DNA of 64,000 bases from Marinobacter sp. Arc7-DN-1. Lineage in GTDB: Bacteria > Pseudomonadota > Gammaproteobacteria > Pseudomonadales > Oleiphilaceae. Both the position numbers and the translations under genes were made by a program. Every line of letters starts with the position of its first letter. Positions within the stretch are counted from its first letter, which is position 1. Of the stretch, positions 8,622 to 16,638 are shown piece after piece. The stretch lies in assembly GCF_003441595.1 (NCBI RefSeq), contig NZ_CP031848.1, forward strand, positions 682,001 through 746,000, in the 5' to 3' direction. The notes beneath the pieces were generated by a model that saw only the letters and a list, made by a program, of their open reading frames with translations, was not told the DNA's origin and made no database searches.

Positions 8622-9347
8622 TTACGACTTCTTGCGCATGCGAGCGAGAATAAGTCCGACGAGACCAAGACCGAACAGCGCCAGGGTGCCGGGTTCCGGG
8701 ACTGCAACGGTGCCGACGGTTACGTTGTCCAGGCCGTAGCCGTCATTCGGGCTGTTGGAAAAGATCGACACGCTTCCAAGGCCAGCCGTGTCGAAAATGG
8801 AGATATAGAAAATCCTGCCGTTACCCAAAGCTGTTCCGAAGATGTCGCTAAAATTGAAGTCCACGCCGCCAATGGAAAACCGGCCACCTGAATCATTAGG
8901 ATCCGTCATGTAGAGCCCCATGGCGTTGTAACCCGCAGCCGGCGAGATACTCATTTCCCTGGCGTCCATGCTGTCCAGCCAGTTGTCACCAGACACGGAA
9001 TAGCGCCCGCTGAAAGGCGTTGTGCCCGCGTCAAGAACAGCGAGGCCTTGGGTGCAGTCGTAACCGCCGCTGTCGCAAAGGCCGCCCGAACCCGGCGACG
9101 CGCTGGTAAAGCTGCCAACACCAACCTGGGAGTTAATGGAAACTGACTGATCGCCAGGGTTGTAAAAGGTGTTATCGTCGAACGTTTCGGTGAGGTAGCC
9201 GCCGCTCAGGGTTGCCAGGAAGTCGCTTTCGGCCTGGCCAGCGGCGGTTCCGCCCTGGGGGCTGACGGAGAGAATGGGCACCGCGGAAACCCCGGAGCAG
9301 GCGCCAAAGAGCAGTCCGGTTGCAATAATGATTGTTACCTTGTTCAT
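8622..9347 (-). CDS. PEP-CTERM sorting-domain protein
   Basis: A 241-residue secreted protein with an N-terminal signal peptide (about 1-22) and the C-terminal tripartite sorting signal: 'VPEPGTLALFGLGLVGLI' followed by the basic tail 'ARMRKKS'. Exosortase XrtA is expected to cleave at the PEP motif in the inner membrane, after which the protein is attached or released at the surface with the exopolysaccharide. The body is a Gly/Ser/Asp-rich, probably beta-rich domain with no recognised catalytic motif. It is transcribed in the same direction as the exopolysaccharide operon but has its own sigma-54-type promoter and a hairpin at its end. Confidence 0.9.
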   Translation of the reverse strand: MNKVTIIIATGLLFGACSGVSAVPILSVSPQGGTAAGQAESDFLATLSGGYLTETFDDNTFYNPGDQSVSINSQVGVGSFTSASPGSGGLCDSGGYDCTQGLAVLDAGTTPFSGRYSVSGDNWLDSMDAREMSISPAAGYNAMGLYMTDPNDSGGRFSIGGVDFNFSDIFGTALGNGRIFYISIFDTAGLGSVSIFSNSPNDGYGLDNVTVGTVAVPEPGTLALFGLGLVGLILARMRKKS

Positions 9348-9396
9348 ATCAGTACTCCATTCACCTGATGTAATTCGCTTTCACTGGAGTACTGAA

Positions 9397-9412
9397 TGCA
9401 CGGTTTGTGCCA
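9397..9412 (-). promoter_or_regulatory. Sigma-54 (-24/-12) promoter of the PEP-CTERM gene
   Basis: On the minus strand the bases read TGGCACAAACCGTGCA, with the required GG-N10-GC spacing and a full TGGCAC -24 box. Transcription would begin near 9386, about 40 bases before the start codon at 9347. Published XrtA systems use a sigma-54 two-component regulator (PrsK/PrsR) for PEP-CTERM genes, which fits; no such regulator is encoded in this window. Confidence 0.75.
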
Positions 9413-9495
9413 TAATATTAATTGATTATTTTTCAGTGACGTATGAAAACGCACCTCCCCCGCTGTAAATTAAACTGACACCCACTGTTTCATAT

Positions 9496-10980
9496 TCAGA
9501 TCACAAAAAGTGCGACAAACTCATGCACTGGCGTGCCTTCCAGCGCCTTCTGATCCTTGCAGAGCTGGTAGATCCGATCACAGCGCTGGCCAGGGAACCG
9601 GGTGGCGAGGTTGTTGTTGAATTTGTCTTCCAATAGCGGAATCCCTTCCTTTCTGCGGCGACGGTGGCCGATGGGATACTCGACTGCGACCTTGTCGGTG
9701 GTGCTGCCATCGTTGAAGAACACCTGAATGGCGTTGGCAATGGAGCGCTTGTCCTCTTCCAGATACTCGCGGGTATACCTTTCGTCTTCCACCACTTCCA
9801 TTTTTTCCCGAATCTGGTCGATAACCGGATTGGCTTCGTGGAAGCTGTCTTCGTAGTGTTCCGCGGTGAGGCTCCCAAAGATCAGCGGCACTGCCGCCAT
9901 GTACTGCAGGCAGTGATCCCTGTCCGCCGCGTTCGCAAGCCTGCCCTGCTTGGAGATGATGCGGATGGCGGATTCGTGGGTGGTGATGACAATCCGGTCT
10001 ATCTCGTCGAGCCGGTCTTTGACCTGGGGGTGCAGGGTTACTGCCGCTTCCGCCGCTGTCTGGGCGTGGAACTCCGCCGGGAAGGAGATCTTGAACAGGA
10101 TGTTCTCCATCACGTAGGAGCCCAATTCCTGGGGCAAAGAAAACTGGCGCTTATCCTCGGGCTTCAGCTTCTGATCTTTGTTGGTCTTGCTGAACAGCAC
10201 GTCATAGAAGCCCCATTGAGGGGCTGTCAGTGCGCTCGGAATACCCATCTCCCCTCGCATGGCGATGTCTGCCAATCGTACGGCGCGGGACGTGGCATCC
10301 CCTGCTGCCCAGGATTTCCTGGAGCCGGCATTGGGCGCGTGGCGGTAGGTTCGTAATGACTGGCCGTCTACCCAGGCGTGGGACAGGGCCGACAGCAATT
10401 GCTCCCGGTTGGCACCCATCAGTTTTGCGGTGACGGCGGTGGATGCCACTTTGACCAGCACCACATGGTCCAGCCCTACCCGGTTGAAGGAATTTTCGAG
10501 CGCCAGCACACCCTGGATTTCATGGGCCATGATCATGGCTTCGAGCACGTCCTTCATGGTCAGCGGTTCTTTGCCTTCCGCCACTTTTTTCTGGGAAAGA
10601 TGATCAGCGACCGCAAGTATACCCCCCAGGTTGTCAGACGGATGACCCCATTCGGCGGCAAGCCAGGTGTCGTTGTAGTCCAGCCAGCGGATGATGCAGC
10701 CAATATCCCAGGCCGCTTTCACCGGATCCAGCCGGAAGGAGGTTCCGGGAACACGGGCGCCGTGGGGGACTACTGTACCCTCGACGAGCGGGCCGAGGTG
10801 TTTTGTGCATTCGGGGAACCGAAGGGCCAGCAGGCCGCAGCCCAATGTGTCCATCAGGCAGTTTCGGGCCGTGTTCCAGGCTTCTTTGCTTTTTATCCGG
10901 TAGCCGAGGGTGTAATCGGCGATGGTCTGTATGAGCTGGTCGTAGTCGGGGCGTTCGTTGAGATCGAATGTTGCTGACAT
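9496..10980 (-). CDS. prpD: 2-methylcitrate dehydratase PrpD
   Basis: A 494-residue MmgE/PrpD-family protein that dehydrates 2-methylcitrate to 2-methyl-cis-aconitate in the methylcitrate cycle for propionyl-CoA disposal. Family blocks are evident: '[17 protein letters not shown]', '[19 protein letters not shown]', '[15 protein letters not shown]', '[15 protein letters not shown]' and '[13 protein letters not shown]'. Length is as expected. GAGGAGT precedes the ATG at 10980. It points the same way as prpF-acnD-prpC-prpB but is separated from prpF by about 5.7 kb of accessory genes. The pathway already has AcnD-PrpF, which together can do the same dehydration, so PrpD may be a second route. 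A further ATG-led frame inside it is a shadow. Confidence 0.93.
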   Translation of the reverse strand: MSATFDLNERPDYDQLIQTIADYTLGYRIKSKEAWNTARNCLMDTLGCGLLALRFPECTKHLGPLVEGTVVPHGARVPGTSFRLDPVKAAWDIGCIIRWLDYNDTWLAAEWGHPSDNLGGILAVADHLSQKKVAEGKEPLTMKDVLEAMIMAHEIQGVLALENSFNRVGLDHVVLVKVASTAVTAKLMGANREQLLSALSHAWVDGQSLRTYRHAPNAGSRKSWAAGDATSRAVRLADIAMRGEMGIPSALTAPQWGFYDVLFSKTNKDQKLKPEDKRQFSLPQELGSYVMENILFKISFPAEFHAQTAAEAAVTLHPQVKDRLDEIDRIVITTHESAIRIISKQGRLANAADRDHCLQYMAAVPLIFGSLTAEHYEDSFHEANPVIDQIREKMEVVEDERYTREYLEEDKRSIANAIQVFFNDGSTTDKVAVEYPIGHRRRRKEGIPLLEDKFNNNLATRFPGQRCDRIYQLCKDQKALEGTPVHEFVALFVI

Positions 10981-11139
10981 GGCAGTGACTCCTCTGATTT
11001 TGGTGCCCTTCAGTCACAGATTAGCGCACCCGGCACTGAGGCCCAAGATCCAAAGGACAGCAAAAGGAAAGAAGTGCCGGGCACCATTCACTTCTCACTT
11101 CCAGTACCCGGACTTGGCTTGCCAATCAGGCCTGGCTCT

Positions 11140-11171
11140 TTCTTCTGCTCAAACCTTCTTCTGCTCAAACC
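11140..11171. repeat. 16-bp tandem duplication
   Basis: Two perfect copies of TTCTTCTGCTCAAACC lie head to tail (11140-11155 and 11156-11171) in the intergenic region upstream of prpD. This is probably a replication-slippage duplication. Confidence 0.85.
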
Positions 11172-11314
11172 GAAACCAGCGAGCCTTCATTAGTAGGAGC
11201 TTGAAAAAGCACCCTATTAAATTCGTATTATACTCCTCCACCAAATATGTAAATAAAACTGACAGCCAGAATGGCGGCGGTTGTAACACAATATTTACAC
11301 ACTCTTTCAAATAC

Positions 11315-11341
11315 CTGTTAACTTTATATATCTGTTAACAT
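11315..11341. promoter_or_regulatory. Pair of CTGTTAAC motifs, possible regulator sites
   Basis: CTGTTAACTT (11315-11324) and CTGTTAACAT (11332-11341) lie 17 bases apart, centre to centre. They resemble the TTGT-(A/G)ACAA palindromes in front of the GntR regulator gene at 23.7 kb. Both lie in the divergent prpD/flavoprotein gap, so shared control of prpD is possible but unproven; AT-rich DNA produces such matches by chance. Confidence 0.3.
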
Positions 11342-11640
11342 TAACTACACCTGCTTGACCGGGCAGCTAAAATTTATATATAAATCATTATCTTACTATT
11401 TGTTATCAGGACATAACCCAACCTTAATTAATTTTTTTTAATAACCAGATCCCCGCCGTATTTCTCTAATTTCACTTCAACTGTTTGTTTGCACTTCAGT
11501 TCTTTAAAGTAAATCGTTTTCAAAGCCGTAATGGTACAACATGGTTTTGCCGACCTTATCTCGCCTATAATCTCTGCGCAATTAATGAACAACCCATTAG
11601 CAAACTTTAACGAAGCATTCATAGAAGTCATCGATAAACC

Positions 11641-13275
11641 ATGGAAATGCCAGTGAATCGCACCGCTACCGAATCTGCAATTGACGAATGGGCCACTATT
11701 CTGGGTGAATCCGGAGTCGTTGCGGCTGACGCAGCAGAGTTTGGCGCCTCCACAACAGGAGCGAAGCGCTCAATTCCGGCGGTGCTCCGCCCTGAGAACC
11801 AGGAGCAGGTCGCAGCGGTTCTTCAGGTTGCGCAACGCTGGCAAGTTGCGGTTTATCCCGTAAGCACGGGCAATAACTGGGGCTACGGTAGTGCCAATCC
11901 GGTTGAAGACGGCTGCGTCATCCTTGATCTGAGCCGGCTTGACCGTATTTCCGATTTTGATCCCGACATGGGCGTTGTCACTGTTGGGCCCGGCGTAACC
12001 CAGGGCGCCCTGAGGGACTTCCTTGATCACCATGATGGCAATTATCTCGTTCCGGTAACCGGCGCGGGCCCCACCTGCAGCATTCTTGGCAATGCGCTTG
12101 AGCGGGGTTACGGCATCACGCCGATTACTGACCATTTTGCAGCGGTGACAAAGATAGAAGCGATCCTGCCCGACGGCACCCTTTACCGGACGCCGCTCAG
12201 CGAACTTGGCGGTGCGGAAGTGGACGGGCTTTTCAAATGGGGCCTCGGCCCTTATCTCGATGGGCTCTTCAGCCAGGGGAATTTCGGAGTGGTTGTGAAT
12301 ATGACCATCGCCCTTGCGCCGGCTCCCGACACCGTGACGGCGTTTTTCTTTTCCACGAAGGACGACGCCAAACTGGAAGCGCTGGTGCCCACCGTCAGGG
12401 CGGTGTTGCGAGCGCTCGGCGGTTCGGTTGTGGCGATTAACCTGCTCAACAGCCAACGCATGCTCTCGATGATGACACCCTTCCCTGAAGACAGGGCCAT
12501 TGACGGTGTTCTGCCTGCTCACGAAGTTGAACGTCTCGCCAACAGTCATGGCGTTCCTGCCTGGAGCGGGGTTGGTGCGATTTATGCCTCAAAGGAGGTA
12601 GCCCGAGCGGCCCGACGCACGCTACGGCGGCTTCTGGGCCCGGTAACCGACCGTCTCGTTTTTATCAACCAGCGAAAAGTTGACCTGGCGCGGACTATTG
12701 CCCGCGTGCTACCCGGCAGGCTGGCTGCACGGGTTAAGGGCATGGCGGATACCCTCTCCGGCGCGCTGGAAATCATGCATGGCACCCCCAACGATGTCGC
12801 GCTGGCGCTGGCCTATTGGCGCTCAGGCACCCTGCCCGAGACTGGGCAGCCCAAAAACCCCGCACGGGATGGCTGTGGGCTCATATGGTTCGCGCCGCTG
12901 GTTCCGATACGGGGAAAAGACGTTCGCCGCTACATCAATATGATTGAACGAATTTGCCCGCAGTACGGTGTCAATCCGTTAATTACATTGACGACAGTAA
13001 ACGATCGCTGCTTCGACTCTACCGTTCCCCTGCTCTTTGATCGCAGGGACGAGAATGCGACAGCACGGGCCAACGACTGCTATCGCGCCCTGTATGAAGC
13101 GGGGCAGAAAGAAGGCTTCCTGCCCTACCGCCTCAACATCGACGCGATGAGCACCCTGAATACCAGTGACTCTGCTTTCTCCAGGCTGGCCAGTCAACTG
13201 AAAGCTGCAGTCGACCCCAATTTCATCCTGGCGCCCGGACGTTACGTGCCCAGGATCAAGCGTTCCGAGGTCTGA
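11641..13275 (+). CDS. FAD-binding oxidoreductase of the p-cresol methylhydroxylase/vanillyl-alcohol oxidase type
   Basis: A 544-residue flavoprotein with a PCMH-type FAD domain (about 40-230) and a VAO-like C-terminal substrate domain. The diagnostic stretch 'SILGNALERGYGITPITDHF' matches the FAD-pyrophosphate region of p-cresol methylhydroxylase and eugenol hydroxylase, and the end 'ILAPGRYVPR' matches the VAO tail. No signal peptide or membrane segment is visible. Such enzymes oxidise para-alkylphenols, but the substrate here is unknown. The gene is followed after 117 bases by a PEP-CTERM-system acyltransferase on the same strand, so a role in that system rather than phenol catabolism should be considered. 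The start codon has no obvious ribosome site; a second in-frame ATG lies two codons later. Confidence 0.75.
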   Translation: MEMPVNRTATESAIDEWATILGESGVVAADAAEFGASTTGAKRSIPAVLRPENQEQVAAVLQVAQRWQVAVYPVSTGNNWGYGSANPVEDGCVILDLSRLDRISDFDPDMGVVTVGPGVTQGALRDFLDHHDGNYLVPVTGAGPTCSILGNALERGYGITPITDHFAAVTKIEAILPDGTLYRTPLSELGGAEVDGLFKWGLGPYLDGLFSQGNFGVVVNMTIALAPAPDTVTAFFFSTKDDAKLEALVPTVRAVLRALGGSVVAINLLNSQRMLSMMTPFPEDRAIDGVLPAHEVERLANSHGVPAWSGVGAIYASKEVARAARRTLRRLLGPVTDRLVFINQRKVDLARTIARVLPGRLAARVKGMADTLSGALEIMHGTPNDVALALAYWRSGTLPETGQPKNPARDGCGLIWFAPLVPIRGKDVRRYINMIERICPQYGVNPLITLTTVNDRCFDSTVPLLFDRRDENATARANDCYRALYEAGQKEGFLPYRLNIDAMSTLNTSDSAFSRLASQLKAAVDPNFILAPGRYVPRIKRSEV

Positions 13276-13392
13276 TGGGCTGTAACCTCGATACACCCGT
13301 TGTACGCCGCCAGTGGAAGTTAAGACGGCGCTTTTTCTCCATGGACTATCGTCAAAACAGCTCCCTGAACGGGAAAACATGAGGACCTGAAA

Positions 13393-14205
13393 ATGAACAC
13401 AGGGTTTGCACTTCGGCATGAAACAGAATACACAAATAACCAACCGACCCAGGAAGACGTCAGTACTATTTTCAACTCGGTATTCAATGTCGAGTTGGCG
13501 ACGTCTCCAGAGGTGATTAACGAGGTCTTCGAACTTCGGTACAAGGTTTATTGCATTGACCGGCCTTTCGAGGACCCCGATTGCTTCGCTGATAAACGCG
13601 AGCACGATGCCTACGATCCGCGATCCGCGCACGCCCTGATCCGACACCAAATGACGGGAGACAGCGTTGCCACCGTTCGTCTCGTTATGACGGGCGATAA
13701 CCCGGAACAGGCTGACTTTCCGATGGAAGCCCCCTGTATCCACCGGATGGGTCAGCAGGCACGGGACGCATTTGCAGGCGCACGCCGCGAGCGGATCGCA
13801 GAAATTTCCCGCATGGCGGTCAGCCGGGAGTTTCGGCGGCGTCTCAATGAGGGCGAATCAGCCTCGGGCACCAGCGATTTCGTCTGCTACAGCGATTCGG
13901 AAAATGGTAAACGCGCCATGCCCTATATCAGTCTTGGGCTTTTCGCCGCGATTCTCCAGATGTCGGTCAGACATGGCATAACCCACTGGATGGCAGTCAT
14001 GGAGCCGGCGCAGCTGCGCCTGTTAAAGCGATTTGGTGTGGAGTTTGATCATGTGGGACCGGTGCTGGAGTATCACGGCCTCCGCCGCCCTGCTTTCACT
14101 GAGGCAGCGTCACTGATTGAAGGTATAAGGAGGCGCCGTCCGGATGTCTGGTCGCTGATTACGGACGCCGGACGGTACCTGCCTGCGAAACCGAACACCG
14201 ACTAA
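13393..14205 (+). CDS. PEP-CTERM/exosortase system-associated acyltransferase
   Basis: A 270-residue GNAT-like or autoinducer-synthase-like acyltransferase of the family tied to exosortase genomes (TIGR03694 type). The diagnostic part is 'VFELRYKVYCIDRPFED' (about 48-64) followed by a 'YDPRSAHALI' block, 'VATVRLVM' and, later, 'ISRMAVSREFRRR', a typical acyl-CoA/ACP-binding element. The family is of unknown substrate; by analogy with LuxI-like folds it may use acyl-ACP or acyl-CoA. GAGG precedes the ATG at 13393. It lies between the flavoprotein gene and a convergent PEP-CTERM gene, and ends in a strong terminator. This supports a local PEP-CTERM accessory group distinct from the exopolysaccharide operon. 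Confidence 0.85.
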   Translation: MNTGFALRHETEYTNNQPTQEDVSTIFNSVFNVELATSPEVINEVFELRYKVYCIDRPFEDPDCFADKREHDAYDPRSAHALIRHQMTGDSVATVRLVMTGDNPEQADFPMEAPCIHRMGQQARDAFAGARRERIAEISRMAVSREFRRRLNEGESASGTSDFVCYSDSENGKRAMPYISLGLFAAILQMSVRHGITHWMAVMEPAQLRLLKRFGVEFDHVGPVLEYHGLRRPAFTEAASLIEGIRRRRPDVWSLITDAGRYLPAKPNTD

Positions 14206-14210
14206 CGAAA

Positions 14211-14245
14211 AAGCCCCCGGGTTCCTGCCGGGGGCTTCTTTTTTT
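14211..14245 (+). terminator. Strong intrinsic terminator, usable from both sides
   Basis: AAGCCCCCGG and CCGGGGGCTT form a 10-bp perfect stem around a 7-base loop, followed by a T-rich run. Read in reverse it is preceded and followed by A/T runs as well, so it can also stop transcripts from the convergent PEP-CTERM gene. Confidence 0.92.
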
Positions 14246-14281
14246 CAGCACTCTCATCTGAACATTAAAACTGTTCAAACG

Positions 14282-15136
14282 TTATGCTTTCGCTGCTTTC
14301 TTCCTGCGCGACAGACCAAGGCCGGCCAGGCCCAGACCCAGCAGTGCCAGGGTGCCTGGCTCAGGTACGCTAACCGGTCTAGCCTCAATACGGAACGAGG
14401 TCTCGAAAGTGTTGGGGCCACCCTCTGGAGTCAGAAGACCCACACATCCGCTATTAGCACCCGCGGCTGTACAGGCATCATCAGGCAGCGTCATCAGGCC
14501 AGCCAGGTCAAGGAACACCGAGTAGGTATAGCCCTCCATAGTGAACTGCTGTGGAGGGAGGGCTCCACCGGTAAAGGGACCCAAACCCTCAATGTCGGTA
14601 AGGGTGAAAATATCACCGCAGGGATCGGGCAGTCCATCGGCACAGGTTCCGCTACCCGGGTTGTTCGGCGTTTCCGTAAAGCGACTGTTGAAGGTAATCG
14701 GGGGCAGCACCTCGGTACTGCCAACACCCATCGGTAAAAGCGGATTCAGGGTGAGCGTGGAGGTCAGGTCAAACGATAACAGCGTATCGAAACTCAAATC
14801 GATAGTATTATTGTTATGGGTAAATACGCCACCGTCTACGGAGCCCATATTGGTTTCAAGTTTTGGAAGGCTACCATCAGCTGTGGAATCGACATCAGTA
14901 ATCGAAACGGACGACCGACTCGTAGCTGTCGTTCCACCCCATGAAATCACATTTGGGTCGCTAGTATCCTGAGTACCGGGGTTGGCGCTCCCTTTATTAG
15001 TGAATGTCGCGTTGGAGAAATTGCTGTCGACCGTATAATCCCATGTGGTAATCAGATCCGCGCTGGCAGATGCCGCGCCCAGCGCAAATGGCACAACAAG
15101 CGTTGATAAAAGCGTTCTTTTAAGTGCAGTGTTCAT
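14282..15136 (-). CDS. PEP-CTERM protein of the THxN type
   Basis: A 284-residue secreted protein with a signal peptide (about 1-26, 'ALGAASASA') and a C-terminal PEP-CTERM signal 'VPEPGTLALLGLGLAGLGL' plus basic tail 'SRRKKAAKA'. The body carries 'VFTHNNNTIDL', matching the THxN motif that names one PEP-CTERM family, and a few cysteines that could pair in the oxidised envelope. Exosortase XrtA would process it. AAGGAGA precedes the ATG at 15136. It faces the acyltransferase gene across a shared terminator and has a candidate sigma-54 site about 72-87 bases upstream of its start codon. Confidence 0.9.
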   Translation of the reverse strand: MNTALKRTLLSTLVVPFALGAASASADLITTWDYTVDSNFSNATFTNKGSANPGTQDTSDPNVISWGGTTATSRSSVSITDVDSTADGSLPKLETNMGSVDGGVFTHNNNTIDLSFDTLLSFDLTSTLTLNPLLPMGVGSTEVLPPITFNSRFTETPNNPGSGTCADGLPDPCGDIFTLTDIEGLGPFTGGALPPQQFTMEGYTYSVFLDLAGLMTLPDDACTAAGANSGCVGLLTPEGGPNTFETSFRIEARPVSVPEPGTLALLGLGLAGLGLSRRKKAAKA

Positions 15137-15207
15137 AGTTATCTCTCCTTGAAGGTGAACGCTGGCAGCTGGAATTCAGGCAAGCACGTCAGCGGTGTAT
15201 CGCTACA

Positions 15208-15223
15208 CGCATCATCCATACCA
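15208..15223 (-). promoter_or_regulatory. Candidate sigma-54 promoter of the THxN PEP-CTERM gene
   Basis: The minus strand reads TGGTATGGATGATGCG, with GG-N10-GC spacing but only a partial match to TGGCAC and TTGC. It lies about 72 bases upstream of the start codon in the expected orientation. It is weaker than the site at 9397-9412. Confidence 0.45.
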
Positions 15224-15430
15224 AATATTTAAACTGATTATCTTTCATAAACTTAAAATTTCGGCCTGGTGGATGTGGAGATGCAGGTGTAAGTATCTTC
15301 GACATTGAAGGAGCGTAAATGCATCGTCTTCCACGCTATGTATTTTTTGGAGAGGTATGTAAGCAGGGTCGATTAGAACAAAAACATTTAAAGAGATCGA
15401 TTTATAGTTATTACAGAATTAAAAATGCCG

Positions 15431-15712
15431 TTAAACAGCAGACTGACTTCCGAGTGCGTAAATTATGCTGACGCCAGGAACCCGGGACCGGAGTATATCG
15501 CATCCAGGTGGACCCGCCAGCGAGGAAGTCCCCACCCTATTACCAAATTGATCGAACGTGTTTATACGCTCGGATTCGACTTCATCCAAAGCCACAAACC
15601 GCACCCCCTCAATCTCACTGACTGTCTCAAGCCAGTCATCGAGATTCATGCCCAGGGTCAGCCGGTCCCGCCCCACAAGCAATGCAATTTCCCATGCTGA
15701 TATAGCTGACAC
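15431..15712 (-). pseudogene. Remnant of a VapC-type PIN-domain toxin
   Basis: The first half of this 93-codon frame reads 'VSAISAWEIALLVGRDRLTL' (GTG at 15712, translated as Val or initiator Met), then '..WLETVSEIEGVRFVALDE', the middle of a VapC-like PIN ribonuclease. The usual N-terminus with the first catalytic Asp is missing: an in-frame TGA lies three codons upstream. The end is out of register. After about 'FDQFG' the expected C-terminal PIN pattern continues in another frame, with 'RYTP' and 'LRTRKSV'. Both losses indicate a decayed toxin gene. No antitoxin partner is visible next to it. Confidence 0.6.
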
Positions 15713-15835
15713 GAGAAATTGTCACACCATGGTCATTGGGTATAGTCATTACTATATATCCGGCAGATGACTACAGTAAGCAGCCATCTGACAATTGGGT
15801 ACTTGGCACCCTCACCCAGCCAGGCGCATCACTCA

Positions 15836-16216
15836 CTATCGGCCCAACAGATCGTCTATTTCAACCTGCAAAGCTTTCGCAATCGCTCTGAGAACTTTTG
15901 TTGAACCCGTTTTGGTGCCAGCCTCAATTTGTGACACATACGATTTGCCAATACCGGCTTCTGTGCCCAGTGATTCCTGAGTATAGCCGCGATATTCCCT
16001 CCAAATCTTCAGCGGGTGTTCATCTCCAGACATGAGGCGCTTAGCGATAGCCGCAGGAATGCTTTCATCTTCTCCGGCGGAAAGTTCAGCCATCGCAACA
16101 TCGGCATCCTGAATATCACGCGCATCCTGTGCCATCTCAAGCAACTCTTGATACTCGGCATAGGGAATGACTGCGTATTCGGGTTTTCCCGATTTTTCAA
16201 TAATCTGCACGCTCAT
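15836..16216 (-). CDS. Xre-type helix-turn-helix antitoxin
   Basis: A 126-residue protein with a C-terminal HTH_3 domain ('YRGYTQESLGTEAGIGKSYV' then 'SQIEAG', about 75-126) and an N-terminal part ('MSVQIIEKSGKPEYAVIPY') resembling the start of short antitoxins that wrap their toxin. It follows the RelE-like toxin gene after two bases on the same strand, the reversed toxin-first order seen in HigBA-type modules. It should bind the toxin and repress the shared promoter at 16477-16505. This type II pair probably stabilises the accessory segment or acts in stress response. Confidence 0.88.
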   Translation of the reverse strand: MSVQIIEKSGKPEYAVIPYAEYQELLEMAQDARDIQDADVAMAELSAGEDESIPAAIAKRLMSGDEHPLKIWREYRGYTQESLGTEAGIGKSYVSQIEAGTKTGSTKVLRAIAKALQVEIDDLLGR

Positions 16217-16218
16217 TT

Positions 16219-16470
16219 TTAAATATCTCCTCTGGCGCCGACTTTCAATACCAGTAAAATCAGCTCACCATTATCAAAACTGCAAATCGCCCTGTATCCA
16301 CCCTGGCGAAGGCGCCAATAAGGCTTTCCTTTCATCGGCTTCCAGTCGCCACGGTAGTTGTCTGGATCCAGCGCAATCGCTTCGAGTTCGGACATTATCC
16401 TTTCTGCTACTGGCCTGGGGGCTTTCTTCAGTGCTTTCAGTGCGGATTTTTTGTATTTCAGTGAGTACAT
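16219..16470 (-). CDS. RelE/ParE-family toxin
   Basis: An 83-residue toxin of the RelE/ParE superfamily. It has a basic N-terminal helix 'YKKSALKALKKAPRP', 'GKPYWRLRQGGYRAI' in place of the family's R-x-GxYR core, and 'ILLVLKVGARGDI' as the final strand. RelE relatives cleave mRNA on the ribosome, ParE relatives poison gyrase; the sequence alone does not decide between them. The normal C-terminal Tyr/Arg of RelE is not present. No ribosome site precedes the ATG at 16470, and the predicted -10 box is only six bases away, so the message may be leaderless. Confidence 0.88.
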   Translation of the reverse strand: MYSLKYKKSALKALKKAPRPVAERIMSELEAIALDPDNYRGDWKPMKGKPYWRLRQGGYRAICSFDNGELILLVLKVGARGDI

Positions 16471-16476
16471 GCGGAA

Positions 16477-16505
16477 AGTTTACGAATAGGTTTACTGTAG
16501 GTCAA
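16477..16505 (-). promoter_or_regulatory. Sigma-70 promoter of the toxin-antitoxin pair
   Basis: On the minus strand, TTGACC (16500-16505) and TAAACT (16477-16482) are separated by exactly 17 bases. The -10 box ends six bases before the toxin ATG, so transcription would start at or next to the start codon. Confidence 0.65.
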
Positions 16506-16576
16506 CACTTGGAATGAAAAACGAGCGAGCCTGATTGGTAAAGTGGGGCCGGTGACCAGTATTCAGGCGAAGCAGA

Positions 16577-16593
16577 GCCGGGGCAACCCCGGC
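16577..16593. other. GC-rich hairpin downstream of prpF
   Basis: GCCGGGG-CAA-CCCCGGC forms a 7-bp perfect stem with a 3-base loop in the gap between prpF and the toxin gene. There is no T run on the minus side, so it may act as an mRNA 3' structure rather than a true terminator. Confidence 0.5.
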
Positions 16594-16638
16594 CTTTAAA
16601 TGCAGGCTTTACTAAGGTCCTGTCAGACCGAATCCCCC

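Larger units (their letters stand above)
10981..11640. other. Divergent intergenic region, AT-rich in its right half
   Basis: This 660-base gap separates prpD (minus) from the flavoprotein gene (plus). The left part resembles the rest of the window; from about 11200 it becomes strongly AT-rich. It holds a small TTGGC-TT-GCCAA hairpin near 11114, a 16-base tandem duplication and two TGTTAAC motifs. A 67-residue reverse frame (11428-11631) has no convincing coding character. No clear sigma-70 or sigma-54 promoter for either neighbour was identified. Confidence 0.6.

Noticed and set aside
11428..11631. 67-codon reverse frame in the AT-rich gap
   Set aside because: No ribosome site, no recognisable motif, and open frames of this size are not unexpected here.
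15319..15471. 50-codon plus-strand frame 'MHRLPRYVFFGEV..' with GGAG five bases upstream
   Set aside because: Ribosome site is plausible, but the frame lies in AT-rich DNA, overlaps the VapC remnant and has no recognisable product.
15741..15756. TATAGT-CATT-ACTATA inverted repeat as an operator of the toxin-antitoxin module
   Set aside because: It lies downstream of the antitoxin gene, not at the promoter, and the arms are short and AT-rich.
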